Source of the DNA: Saprospiraceae bacterium
Lineage (GTDB): Bacteria; Bacteroidota; Bacteroidia; Chitinophagales; Saprospiraceae
Length of the DNA: 64,000 nt
Direction of reading: 5' to 3'
Assembly: GCA_016714895.1 (NCBI GenBank)
Contig: JADKBV010000011.1
Location: 124,001-188,000 of the forward strand
The translations under genes and the position numbers were made by a program. This document shows, piece by piece, positions 47,695-57,080 of the stretch. Numbering within the stretch: the first letter of the stretch is position 1; each line of letters starts with the position of its first letter. The notes below the pieces were generated by a model. It searched no databases, was not told the origin of the DNA, and saw only the letters and a program-made list of their open reading frames with translations.

Positions 47695-48729
47695 ATGAAC
47701 TGGTATAAATTAAGTAAAACTAACGATGAATTATTTGGTTTTATAGGAGATCCAAAATTTATTTCTGGAAATTATTTCTTAATAAGGAAAAAAGAAAATT
47801 CATTATCTGATGTTTTTAATTCCATTTTATATATTGATTCTAATCAATTCAATTCAATAAACACATTAAATGAAAATGGATTAGAAAAAGTTGGAGGTAA
47901 TATTGCTCAAAATGAACTAGTATATACTATTTTGTCACCAGAATATTTTTATGGGCCATTAACTGAGTGCAACTATAATTCTATTAGAGAAATTAGGACA
48001 CTTGTTGCAAATATAGTTGCTACAAATATATCAAAGAACCATATAGACATAGTGATTAAAAAAATTTTGGAATGCTCTGATTATTATCTTAATGAAATAT
48101 TAGTATATACTTTGAGCGTTTGCTATTTATGCAATGGTGAGTATAAATCAAAAAATGATTTATTGCAATTATTTTTTAAGTCGCATAAATTTATAAACTG
48201 GAAGGAAAAGTTTTTATTTATTAAAAATCTAAAATTAAAGGATGAAAATAAAAATCTAAGTTATTCGATTTTATTTAGTGATAAAAGAGATGGATTTTTT
48301 ACATATTTATCATCTAAAAATAAATATTTTAACTCATTAGAAGATTTCATGAATGAAAAGAAATCAACAAATAAAATTGTGATTGGTCATGGAGATTTTA
48401 ATAGTTCTAGAATTTTAATAAAACGAAAAAACAATGACTTGAATCTTGAACTTATTGATTTACATGAAATTTTTTATTCTGTATCAAAACATACAAATTT
48501 ATTTGCAATAATAGCTTGTCACTCTGAGGATTTTTACCCAACTATTCCAATTAATACCAGTGTGATATATTTTACAAAAACAATTCAGCCAAGGACAGTC
48601 CTTTTTACGTGCAATTACATTATTGATTTTTTCAATAGAAATTGTACGAATGAACAAATTTACTTGATATTGCGTGAAATATTATTCGCTTTTACAAATG
48701 ATAGTGATAACATTAGATATTTAAAATAA
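47695..48729 (+). CDS. Possible degenerate phosphotransferase-like protein
   Basis: A 344-residue soluble protein of very AT-rich composition. Near residue 230 it has VIGHGDFNSSRILIKR, followed by LELIDLHEIF. These resemble the catalytic and metal-binding loops of aminoglycoside-phosphotransferase/choline-kinase folds (HGDxxxxN...D), but the usual Asn is replaced by Arg. It may therefore be inactive or a relative with another role. The N-terminal lobe is not recognisable. It lies five bases before the sensor kinase gene, so it may be co-transcribed with the two-component system. Confidence 0.35.
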   Translation: MNWYKLSKTNDELFGFIGDPKFISGNYFLIRKKENSLSDVFNSILYIDSNQFNSINTLNENGLEKVGGNIAQNELVYTILSPEYFYGPLTECNYNSIREIRTLVANIVATNISKNHIDIVIKKILECSDYYLNEILVYTLSVCYLCNGEYKSKNDLLQLFFKSHKFINWKEKFLFIKNLKLKDENKNLSYSILFSDKRDGFFTYLSSKNKYFNSLEDFMNEKKSTNKIVIGHGDFNSSRILIKRKNNDLNLELIDLHEIFYSVSKHTNLFAIIACHSEDFYPTIPINTSVIYFTKTIQPRTVLFTCNYIIDFFNRNCTNEQIYLILREILFAFTNDSDNIRYLK

Positions 48730-48734
48730 TAATA

Positions 48735-51720
48735 ATGTTTTTAATATTAAGAATTCTTATTTTATCATTCCTTTTTTACAAAATTGAAGCCCAGCCACCC
48801 CTTACCTCCCTTTCCCAAAAATCAAATCACTTCATCTCCACCGATTCTTATGGTCTCACCTGGATCAGCTCAGTAGACGGTGTCAATGTTTTTAACGGGA
48901 ATGATGTCAGGGTATACCGACCAGGAACATACAACATGATCGGCAGCAATATTCAGTCTTCGTTTTTTGAGGACTGTAATCACAATGTTTGGTTCAGCAC
49001 CTACAATGCAATGCATAAATACGAAAGACATCGCGATGACTTTAAGGTGTTTCAGTTTCGGGATACAATTGGCAAAGTGATCACAGATTCCTACAAGGTG
49101 ATCGCTTACTCAAATGGTTTTGTTTTTCTCAGATTTGGAGACTACATTGGCATCGTCGATATCAATACGGATGTTTTGTTCCGATACTTTCATCTTTCCC
49201 TGATGAATGACCGATATTTTGATGTATTATTTAAAGGTGAAGATTTACACATAATAAACTCAGATAATTTTAACATTCACCTCATCACCTGGAATAAATG
49301 TTTGTCAAAAAAGCCGACAAAAACTATACTACTTTCTGAAAATAATCTGACCAACGTGTTGTGGAAGGATCAGAATACGATATTGTATTCGCAAAGCGCT
49401 ACTAACGTCGTACAACAATACAATCTGAACAACAAAACATCCTCACCCTTTTATACACACGCTACTCCGATTCGCCATATGGCATATGATGCGAATTCCC
49501 GGCTTTTAGTCGTTGAAGACGGTTACACGGCATATCTTGTGAATCCTGAATTACAAGATGTAATTTCAACACATCCCTGGCCACCTTCATTGGAAGGAAA
49601 TTCTTCTCCCATCAACATTCAGGGTGACATCATCTGGCAGGGTGTAGACGGAAAAGGTATACGCTATTTTCACAAAAACAAACAAAAATTCCGCCATCAT
49701 CGATTGGTCAAAGATGGTCGCCCTGCCAATGCACGCAGCATCGTCCGGACAAATGACAGAACTTATTGGTACGGTTCCCGCGATTATGGTATCGGTAGAT
49801 TTGATATTTTTGGAAATCACCTTGATCATTTCCATCAAAAAAACAATAAATCACCTTCTGATTTTGTTTTACAATTGCTTCCTCTGTCCGACGGGTCGTT
49901 GCTGGCGACAGGAGGAGAAAAGCTGTCGCTGTATCACAAAAAAAGAGATGCCTTTCTTTCTCTTCAGCAAAAAAACAGCAACCAACCTTTTTTTATCGGA
50001 ACAGTTGCCACCCTTTCTGATTCTTTGATTTTTTGTATCAATTATAATGATTTTCAAAATCTGTATCAAATCAGCTTATTCCCTGACAATGCCTTTGTTT
50101 TAAAACCTGTTCCTGTTTTGGGTACACAAAAAAAAGATGAAGTGGTACACGTTTTTTCTGCGTTTTCCAACAATCTCATCCTCAATATCAATACAACAGA
50201 TGTGGCTTTGGTCACTTATGAAAATAAATCATTTCATATCCGAAAACGATACAATATCAACGTTTCGGTCAATCATGTTTTGCCGCATGGAGATTCTTTA
50301 TACCTCTCCACCAGCAACGGTCTTTTTATCACGGATAAAAACATGTCGGCAAAACCGGTAAAAATTACAGATAAAACCAATCTCCTTTCGCAAAACATTT
50401 ATTGTACCCTTGCACACCAAAATGAAATTTTTCTTTCCACCAATAATGGCCTGATGTCTTACTCGAAAGAGACCAATACATCTCACGTTTTTTCATTGAG
50501 TGACGGCATTCAGGACCTTGAATACAACAGTACCGCTGCTTTCAAAAACGAAGACGGAACCATGTTTTTTGGTGGCATCAATGGAATAAATATTTTCCAT
50601 CCGGACAGTATCAACTTTTTACAAAAACCGGCTTTGATTCACTTCTCAGAAATCCTCATCAATGATGAAAAAGATCCGAGGTGCGTCCATGCCAATGGTT
50701 TGCAAGAGTTGTCTCTTGATTACACCGACAATACGGTAACTTTTCGGTTTAATGGTATTGATTATGCCGATCCAACCACCATAAGACTCCGGTATAAACT
50801 CGTGGATTATGATAAAAATGAAATTGAATCCGACAATCAAAACGGTTTGGTACGTTACGCCAACCTTCCCCCCGGCGAATATACATTTTTGGTGTATGCC
50901 ACCAACAGCGAAGGTATCTGGAACGAAGAAGCCCGAAAGTTAAAAATCAACATCAAACCTCCGTTTTGGCTGACCTGGTGGTTCAGATTGCTTGTGGTAT
51001 TGGTTGCAATTGGATCCGGATATGGCATTGTCAGGTCTTTCTACAAACGCAAAATAGAAAAGAAAAACCAACTGCTGCGCGAGCAATCGCTCATCATCGA
51101 AAAACAAATCGCCATCGAAGCCGAACGAACCCGCATCGCTACTGAAATGCACGATGACCTGGGCTCCGGCCTTACCAAAATACGATACCTCAGCGAACGG
51201 GCACTCAAAAATACCTCTGACCCTGATGAGATCGCACAAATCAAAAACATTGCCGACCAATCCAATACGCTGGTGTCGAATATGTCAGAAATCATCTGGG
51301 CCCTCAACAGTCGTTTTGACACTACCGAAAACCTCATCGGCTACCTGAGAAGATATATAGTCGAATACCTGGAAGATCACCATATTCCCCACCAATTAGT
51401 CACAAACCACGAACATGAAGACATTCCTGTCACCGGTGAAAAACGGAGAAATGTTTTTAGTCCTGAAAGAAATTCTGCACAACAGTGTCAAATATGCAAA
51501 AGCAGAAAAAATAGAAATCACTTTTTCGATAGATAACCGGCTCACCATCGACGTTTTTGAAAGAGGCAATCCGGGTTTTGATCCGGAAGAAGCCATCGAA
51601 AAAGGAAATGGTATTTACAACATGACAAAAAGAATGTCGGCCATAGGCGGGCAAATATCTTTTAAACGTGAACAAAATGGTATGTTTATTTCTTTTTCCT
51701 GTCCGTTACATTTTATATGA
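48735..51720 (+). CDS. Reg_prop sensor histidine kinase, NarL-type (one frameshift)
   Basis: About 995 residues if the frame is repaired. Signal peptide, Reg_prop propeller repeats (TDSYGLTWISSVDGVNVFNG ... LSTSNGLFITDKN), Y_Y_Y domain (RYKLVDYDKNEIE, YTFLVYATNSEGIWNE), a transmembrane helix near residue 750 (LLVVLVAIGSGYGIV), HisKA_3 with the phospho-acceptor in ERTRIATEMHDDLGSG, then HATPase. The T run at 51454-51458 is about two bases short: frame 1 ends at 51536, while the rest (FLVLKEILHNSVKYAKAEKIEI, GNGIYNMTKRM) continues in another frame to 51720. It precedes and overlaps the response regulator and should respond to an external ligand. Confidence 0.85.
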
Positions 51721-52352
51721 TGAAGATAAAAGTCGCCATACTTGAAGACCTCAAAGAGGTCGCACTCCTGCTCAAAGAAAGTCTCAATGAGCAGGAAGAT
51801 ATGTCTTGTACACAAGTTTACCACAATGCCGAAGATGCCATGCAATTTTTGGTACACAATCCGGCAGATATTCTGATTGTGGATATCGGACTTCCCCGTG
51901 CAAGTGGTATCGAAGCCATCAGATACCTCACCCAACATTGTCCGGTGATGCAGTTTTGTATGTTTACTGTGTACGAAGATGACGAAAAAATCTTCAGTTC
52001 GCTGCAAGCCGGCGCTAAAGGATATGTTCTGAAAAGTTCTTCCACAGCCCGCATTGTGGATTCTATCCGCGAATTGTACGCCGGAGGTTCTCCGATGAGC
52101 CCCAGCATTGCCCGTCGCATCATCGATGTATTCAAAAAAATGGAGTTAACGCCCGTCGTAAAAGTTTTACCATTGACCACCCGGGAACTTGAATTACTCG
52201 AACAATTATCCAAAGGACTCCTCTACAAAGAAATCGCTGATCGTCTGGGTATTACTACCGGAACAGTCAAACAACACATCCATAAAATATACGACAAACT
52301 TCAGGTAACCAATAAAACGGAAGCAATCAATAAATACCTTGACAGACCCTGA
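51717..52352 (+). CDS. NarL/FixJ-family response regulator
   Basis: A 211-residue protein whose ATG overlaps the kinase stop by four bases. Receiver domain: acidic ED near residue 10, phospho-acceptor Asp56 in LIVDIGLPRASG, Lys in GYVLKSS. LuxR-type HTH, residues about 148-208: LTTRELELLEQLSKGLLYKEIADRLGITTGTVKQHIHKIYDKL. Such regulators bind short palindromes as dimers. A TATAAC-N4-GTTATA site sits directly after the stop codon, with two more copies 7.5 kb upstream and 0.4 kb downstream. It is the best candidate to control the gene blocks on both sides. Confidence 0.9.
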   Translation: MMKIKVAILEDLKEVALLLKESLNEQEDMSCTQVYHNAEDAMQFLVHNPADILIVDIGLPRASGIEAIRYLTQHCPVMQFCMFTVYEDDEKIFSSLQAGAKGYVLKSSSTARIVDSIRELYAGGSPMSPSIARRIIDVFKKMELTPVVKVLPLTTRELELLEQLSKGLLYKEIADRLGITTGTVKQHIHKIYDKLQVTNKTEAINKYLDRP

Positions 52353-52368
52353 TATAACCAAGGTTATA
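52353..52368. promoter_or_regulatory. Regulon palindrome, copy 3
   Basis: TATAACCAAGGTTATA, within the longer palindrome ATATAACC-AA-GGTTATAT. It starts immediately after the response-regulator stop codon. A -7-like box, GAACTTTG, follows at 52392-52399 after exactly 23 bases, as at copies 1 and 2; the first position of the box deviates from T. Confidence 0.6.
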
Positions 52369-52426
52369 TATCAAAGCCATTTTTTTCCGACGAACTTTGT
52401 GACTTTAATCATCAATCATTAATGTC

Positions 52427-52546
52427 ATGAATCCATGGAATTGTTGCCCTGACAAATTAAATATAAAGGATGTCATTTTATGGATATTGTTTTTATCCTC
52501 ACTGATATATCTGAGCAATCCCAAACTATTTGGACAATATTTTTAA
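52427..52546 (+). CDS. 39-residue membrane peptide
   Basis: An open frame of 39 codons from the ATG at 52427, 28 bases after the -7-like box of palindrome copy 3. It is soluble at the start (MNPWNCCPDKLNIKD), then a single hydrophobic segment (VILWILFLSSLIYL), ending SNPKLFGQYF. The CysCys pair is unusual. No family recognised. A short transcript ends at the terminator at 52697, so a peptide gene under the regulon palindrome is plausible but unproven. Confidence 0.35.
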   Translation: MNPWNCCPDKLNIKDVILWILFLSSLIYLSNPKLFGQYF

Positions 52547-52548
52547 CC

Positions 52549-52695
52549 ATGTATTACTCCACGCTCTTTTATCAGAAACTGAACAACCTTTTTTTAAAAT
52601 ACAATAAAAAAAGCTTCTGTTTTATACATTTTCCCTACCTGATTTACATGATATATAAGTGGTTTTTGACCTTCTGGCTTAAAGGAAACCCATAA
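52549..52695 (+). CDS. 48-residue basic, aromatic peptide
   Basis: An open frame from the ATG at 52549, two bases after the 39-residue frame, and ending one base before the terminator hairpin. The product is rich in Phe, Tyr and Lys (FCFIHFPYLIYMIYKWFLTFWLKGNP at its end, likely membrane-associating). There are no homologues I can name. The frame is open to 52480, but the start at 52549 fits the gap between the two frames. The coding status is uncertain. Confidence 0.3.
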   Translation: MYYSTLFYQKLNNLFLKYNKKSFCFIHFPYLIYMIYKWFLTFWLKGNP

Positions 52696-52696
52696 C

Positions 52697-52727
52697 AGGA
52701 CTGTCTTGAATAAGGCAGTCCTTTTTT
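52697..52727 (+). terminator. Intrinsic terminator after the small ORFs
   Basis: AGGACTGTCTT pairs with AAGGCAGTCCT across a short loop (one G-T pair), then six Ts. It closes the short transcript that would start behind palindrome copy 3, and separates it from copy 2. Confidence 0.85.
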
Positions 52728-52772
52728 AATTTGATTCTTAAAACAAACTGCCCGTTGAGGAGTAAAAAAGAG

Positions 52773-52788
52773 TATAACAAAAGTTATA
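52773..52788. promoter_or_regulatory. Regulon palindrome, copy 2
   Basis: TATAACAAAAGTTATA is identical to copy 1 over all 16 bases. Then come 23 bases and the -7 box TACTTTTG at 52812. The shared distance and sequence indicate the same activator. Confidence 0.65.
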
Positions 52789-52811
52789 TTTTATCGACTG
52801 TAACTTCGATA

Positions 52812-52819
52812 TACTTTTG
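52812..52819 (+). promoter_or_regulatory. -7 box of the 53 kb gene block
   Basis: TACTTTTG fits TAnnTTTG, with a T-rich -33 region (52789-52792) directly after the palindrome. The predicted start is near 52826, with a leader of about 130 bases before the ATG at 52959. Confidence 0.5.
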
Positions 52820-52958
52820 TGAATATTATTTAGATGTATTTTATTGTTTATTAAAAGGGAATCATAAATTTCTATAAACAAAACAAATAAATTACCAATG
52901 AACCATCATAGTTAAAATTTGAGCTAAATAATCTATCAACCAAAATAAAAACCAAAAC

Positions 52959-54083
52959 ATGTCATTACCAATTCTCTCCAGCATTGCAATTACTAATTTT
53001 AATATTTTTAAGAAAATACAAAAAATCATTTATTTAAACATTTTTCTTATTTTTTTTGCGATTTCAGTTGAAGCACAATCTGAAAAGGTTTCAAATAAAA
53101 CCACTACAAATTCTGAAAACACCACTCCTTCAGGTACCAATGCCAAAACTGAAAGTGCCGAAGAAGAAAAAAATAAAGATCAATGTGGTTACAAGCTTAT
53201 GGACAAAGTTACATTACTCACTGCCTTTAGTTTTGATTTTGACAACACAGTTACACCAAATTATTACGCAAAATTGAACCTTGACCATAAAAGAAAAGAC
53301 AAAAGATTTGCTTTCCTTACTGGTATTACGAGGACAAAATTTTCTTTTGAAGATACAACAAACCATAAATATATGATGGATAATGTTTTACTTTCACCAT
53401 TTAAAACATCTATAGGTGACAAAGCTTTAAGAAAATTCCACAAATATACTTCTACCCGCACTGTAAAGGCCTACAGTTTTTACTTTCAACCTTCATGGAA
53501 ACTCGGAAATAAGTCTACCTGCGAAGGAATCTATTTACAAGCCCACTTAGAACTTTTGGTCAATCGGGCTTCCATAAGAACAAATCTGTCGACTCTAGGA
53601 ACAGATACTATAGAAATACTTGATTCCGATGGAGCTCCAGAGAATTTTTCTTTTCTTGAATCAAATATTTTGGAAAGAGATTTTACAACTGCAGGAGGAT
53701 ATTTTGGAGCTGGGATATATCTAAAATACAATCTTTTTAATGAAAAAAACAAATTCTTTTTTCAAAATGTATATGGTATAGCAACCGAGGGTATACTCTG
53801 GACTTCTAAAGAATTAGAAAGTAAAAGTCTGCATCTCAATTCCCCGAAAGGTTTAAATTCATCAACTGACAATTTTTCTACAGAAAACTTTACATTTAAA
53901 AACAGAGGATTTTATTTTTTCAGATCCGAATACCGTTACAGTCATAGTGAAGACGCACAACTTATGGTTGGATTTGAATCCCGTGGTTTATTACTATCTG
54001 AACCTCCATTACATAGTGCATATGTAGGTTTAAACGTCAGCGTTTCCGGTTTATTGAAATTAGTAGGTGTAAAAGAGCAGTAA
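52959..54083 (+). CDS. Outer-membrane barrel-like protein
   Basis: A 374-residue protein. The signal sequence (IYLNIFLIFFAISVEAQ) is preceded by a long n-region; there may be a later start. A Thr/Ser/Glu-rich linker (residues about 42-75) is followed by amphipathic strands: KVTLLTAFSFDFDNT, YFGAGIYLKYNLF, FFRSEYRYSHSEDAQLMVGFESRGL and YVGLNVSVSGLLKLVG. An outer-membrane barrel is likely; no family is recognised. It is the first gene behind palindrome copy 2, and before the IS insertion it stood about 55 bases from the toxin-23-like gene. Confidence 0.55.
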   Translation: MSLPILSSIAITNFNIFKKIQKIIYLNIFLIFFAISVEAQSEKVSNKTTTNSENTTPSGTNAKTESAEEEKNKDQCGYKLMDKVTLLTAFSFDFDNTVTPNYYAKLNLDHKRKDKRFAFLTGITRTKFSFEDTTNHKYMMDNVLLSPFKTSIGDKALRKFHKYTSTRTVKAYSFYFQPSWKLGNKSTCEGIYLQAHLELLVNRASIRTNLSTLGTDTIEILDSDGAPENFSFLESNILERDFTTAGGYFGAGIYLKYNLFNEKNKFFFQNVYGIATEGILWTSKELESKSLHLNSPKGLNSSTDNFSTENFTFKNRGFYFFRSEYRYSHSEDAQLMVGFESRGLLLSEPPLHSAYVGLNVSVSGLLKLVGVKEQ

Positions 54084-54101
54084 TTCATTTATACTTTAAA
54101 T

Positions 54102-55449
54102 CACATGTGTCCAAAATAAAAAAAAATGACATGACAAAAATGTCCCTATCTTTAGGGTGCAACCACTCATGCCATGTCAGACATAAAAGTAAGTATATTT
54201 AGTCAGATTTTAGGATTATTACACAGGGAATCTGTAAAAAAAATTATTCTACAGCATAATTCGGATAAGTTTTCCAAGGGAATCAATACTTGGACACATC
54301 TTGTTTCGATGGTTTTTATGCAAGTTGCCAATTGTGGATCATTAAGAGACATTGCCTCCGGCTTGTTGAGTGCCACGGGCAATCTGAATCATTTTGGTAT
54401 TGTTAAACCGCCCTGTAAATCATCTCTGAGTTACATTAACAAGAACCGGGATTACGAGGTATTCAGGGATATCTATTTTACCATGGTAGATAAGCTTGGA
54501 CCCCACCGTCCGGATTTGAGAGCCTTTGCCCGAAAGATAAAAAAGAAAATATACATTCTGGATTCAACGACTATTACCTTGTGTTTATCCTTGTTTGACT
54601 GGGCTCATTACAAGACAAACAAGGGGGCAGTGAAGCTTCACACCGTTTTAGATTATGATTCCGGTCTTCCCACGTATGCTTACCTGACAGATGGCAAAAA
54701 AGCTGACGTGAGGGTAGCTAAAACTATGACGTTTGCTAAAAATTCGGTTTTGGTCATGGACAGAGCTTACGTGGATTTTAAATGGTTATTTAATTTGGAC
54801 AGCAGCGGGGTTACTTTTGTCACCCGCCTCAAATCCAACGCCCATATCGAGGTGGTGGAAACCTTCTTAACCAATGACAAGCACGAACATATCCTATCAG
54901 ATGAAGATATCAGGCTGTGCGGGTTTTACAGCTCTGCTGACTATCCTGAAAAACTCCGCTTAGTTACTGTTTACGATGAAAAAAACAAGCAGAATATCGT
55001 TCTTTTAACCAATAATATATCTTGGACAGCAGACCATATTTCCCAGTTGTACAGAGCTCGCTGGGCTATCGAATCATTCTTCAAACAGCTAAAACAGCTG
55101 TTCAGCGTGAAAACTTTTGTTGGCCTGTCAGAAAATGCTGTACAAATTCAAATTTGGTGTTCACTTATCGCCATATTACTGCTGATGTATATCAAAAACA
55201 AGGCAAAATATCCCTGGCACATGTCAAATCTGGTAGCATTTCTCAGATTAAACCTGTTTGTTAAAATTGACCTGTGGTATTGGGCTGATTATCCGGTCAT
55301 CAGACCAGGAAAACCGCCGAATAAAAATGGCCAATTGTCGTTTAATTTTTGAACAGTGGGTTATTTTTCAATTTTACCCTTTTTGATTCCTACAATCTAA
55401 GCTTTTTGGGCTAGTTTTGTATTGTTTTAATTTATTTTGGACACGTGTG
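54102..55449 (+). mobile_element. IS4-family insertion sequence, complete
   Basis: The ends are CACATGTGTCCAAAATAAA at 54102 and, inverted, CACACGTGTCCAAAATAAA ending at 55449 (18 of 19 identical). ACTTTAAAT is duplicated directly outside each end (54093-54101 and 55450-55458). The 1348-base element carries one transposase gene. Removing it joins the flanking genes with a gap of roughly 55 bases, so it landed between two genes of one unit. Confidence 0.9.
54174..55352 (+). CDS. IS4-family transposase (DUF4372 + DDE)
   Basis: A 392-residue protein. The N-terminal DUF4372 region (SIFSQILGLLHRESVKKIILQHNSDK, GINTWTHLVSMVFMQVA) is followed by the DDE nuclease: first Asp in YILDSTTITLC, second in VLVMDRAYVDF, and the YREK signature YRARWAIESFFKQLK (Tyr-2-Arg-3-Glu-6-Lys). 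All catalytic residues are present and the frame is intact, so the element may be active. It is encoded by the IS at 54102-55449. Confidence 0.95.
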   Translation: MSDIKVSIFSQILGLLHRESVKKIILQHNSDKFSKGINTWTHLVSMVFMQVANCGSLRDIASGLLSATGNLNHFGIVKPPCKSSLSYINKNRDYEVFRDIYFTMVDKLGPHRPDLRAFARKIKKKIYILDSTTITLCLSLFDWAHYKTNKGAVKLHTVLDYDSGLPTYAYLTDGKKADVRVAKTMTFAKNSVLVMDRAYVDFKWLFNLDSSGVTFVTRLKSNAHIEVVETFLTNDKHEHILSDEDIRLCGFYSSADYPEKLRLVTVYDEKNKQNIVLLTNNISWTADHISQLYRARWAIESFFKQLKQLFSVKTFVGLSENAVQIQIWCSLIAILLLMYIKNKAKYPWHMSNLVAFLRLNLFVKIDLWYWADYPVIRPGKPPNKNGQLSFNF

Positions 55450-55487
55450 ACTTTAAATATAAATTAAATAAAGAAAACATCAATTCG

Positions 55488-56435
55488 ATGCAAAAAGTAA
55501 TTCTGGTAATACTATTTTTCATTGGATATAGTATTGCTAACCTACATGGTCAAAATAATTTTGCTTTCAACCTGAAATTATTAATTTCTCACTCGGTTTC
55601 AAAGATTGGAGGTAAATTCAATTCATATGAGTACAGATTGGTAGGTGGGATAAATTATACCCATTCCTGGAAACAGATTTATTATTCACCTGCGATATCA
55701 TTTACAATTTCTAAGGGAAGTGAGGGCAATTATGCCTTATATTCGAAACTGAAAAAATGCAAATCAAATAAAGCTTTTGAGCTACTATTAACTCCTTTTA
55801 ATTTTATTTGGGGGTCACATTCTATAATTGAATTTAACCAGGTCCCTTTGAACCAACTATCATCAAATTATGCTAGTTTTAACAATATAAACAATAAATA
55901 TTTGATTAATTTTCAATCACATATTATTATGCATAAACGAAAAAATAAATTTTTCTGTCAGCAAATTGGTCAAATACAAGGAAGATTAAATAATCTCCAA
56001 TTAGGATATTATAATGATGGGCCACCATTCAATTGGATGGGCTTAGGAGATGGTTTTGACAGATATATAACTGGAGGAGGATATGTTAAAATGTCATTAA
56101 TTAATACTAAAACTGAAAACTATATTATTGGTTGGGAATTCAGTAAATTTACAGGATATATGGTTGGGGCTTTTGAAACATTGAATTTACTTGGTTTCGA
56201 ATATTTAATGATGTCTGATGAGTCAGAACAAACATCTTTGTCTAGTTCAAATAAAATATTATTTAGCATAAATAATAATCGATTTCAAGGAGAATTATTT
56301 TTCAATTTTAGAGACCCTAGAATAGATATTCAAGATTCAATCCATAAATATTTATCTAAAAATCCAATATTTTTAAATAAAAAATATCCTTCAACTCTTT
56401 TTGGTATGTCAATAGTAAATTATAAAAATAAATAA
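55488..56435 (+). CDS. Secreted protein resembling polymorphic toxin type 23
   Basis: A 315-residue protein. The ATG at 55488 gives a signal peptide (VILVILFFIGYSIANLHGQ); the longer frame extends into the IS end. The central segment GYYNDGPPFNWMGLGDGFDRYITGGGYVKM and the later SKFTGYMVGAFETLNLLGFEY follow the pattern I associate with Ntox23-type domains (NDG...GDGxDRY...TGG). That family was proposed as an effector of polymorphic toxins but is also common in free-standing Bacteroidota exported proteins. No toxin-delivery domain is attached. AT-rich codon use; two bases before the next gene. Confidence 0.5.
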   Translation: MQKVILVILFFIGYSIANLHGQNNFAFNLKLLISHSVSKIGGKFNSYEYRLVGGINYTHSWKQIYYSPAISFTISKGSEGNYALYSKLKKCKSNKAFELLLTPFNFIWGSHSIIEFNQVPLNQLSSNYASFNNINNKYLINFQSHIIMHKRKNKFFCQQIGQIQGRLNNLQLGYYNDGPPFNWMGLGDGFDRYITGGGYVKMSLINTKTENYIIGWEFSKFTGYMVGAFETLNLLGFEYLMMSDESEQTSLSSSNKILFSINNNRFQGELFFNFRDPRIDIQDSIHKYLSKNPIFLNKKYPSTLFGMSIVNYKNK

Positions 56436-56436
56436 G

Positions 56437-57072
56437 ATGAAACAAAAGTATATTATTATCATATTATTTTTATGCATAACTTCAACTGTAAAATCACAAA
56501 TTGAAAAAAATATAACAGACTCATTATTAAATGAAAACCACTCCTTTTTATTTGAATTGGGTTATGATTTTGATGAGGGTTGTAATTGCAGACAGTTTAC
56601 TGAATTTTTTAACCTAGACGATCCAAGATCAAGCGACTATTTTCCGCTTTCATGCTCATTGCTTAAGTTTTATGATATTGACAAAGTTGTTTATTATAGT
56701 TATAATCTCAACTTGGAAACTTCAGCAGATTTAATTAGACCTTCACATTGTTTTATAGATAAAGATTCAACTCTCACAGGTATGGATAAGTCAAAAACAG
56801 TAAACTGCGAATACAGTAAGCTTCTGAAATATGGAAAATTCAAAATTGACTATGTTAAAGAGGAAATTGAAATAAGGTTTAACAATTGCAATTACTGTTT
56901 TGTGATGATTCTACAATACAAGGTGGACATTTCTAATAACTTTTGTATTATTTTAAAAGAATTAAATACAAATAATTCCAATAGCAAAAAAATATTGACA
57001 AAAGACCTTTTTGGCTTTGAGCCAAAATTTAAAATAAATAAAAATAACTTTTTAATTTTAACGAATAAATAA
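56437..57072 (+). CDS. Secreted cysteine-containing protein, unknown
   Basis: A 211-residue protein with a signal peptide (IIILFLCITSTVKSQ). The mature part has eight cysteines (CNCRQF, FPLSCSLL, PSHCFID, VNCEYS, FNNCNYCFV, NNFCIIL) that could form disulfides. No family recognised. It starts two bases after the toxin-23-like gene stops and lies nine bases before the next gene, so it could be an immunity or partner protein; this is inference from position only. Confidence 0.5.
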   Translation: MKQKYIIIILFLCITSTVKSQIEKNITDSLLNENHSFLFELGYDFDEGCNCRQFTEFFNLDDPRSSDYFPLSCSLLKFYDIDKVVYYSYNLNLETSADLIRPSHCFIDKDSTLTGMDKSKTVNCEYSKLLKYGKFKIDYVKEEIEIRFNNCNYCFVMILQYKVDISNNFCIILKELNTNNSNSKKILTKDLFGFEPKFKINKNNFLILTNK

Positions 57073-57080
57073 CTTATATT

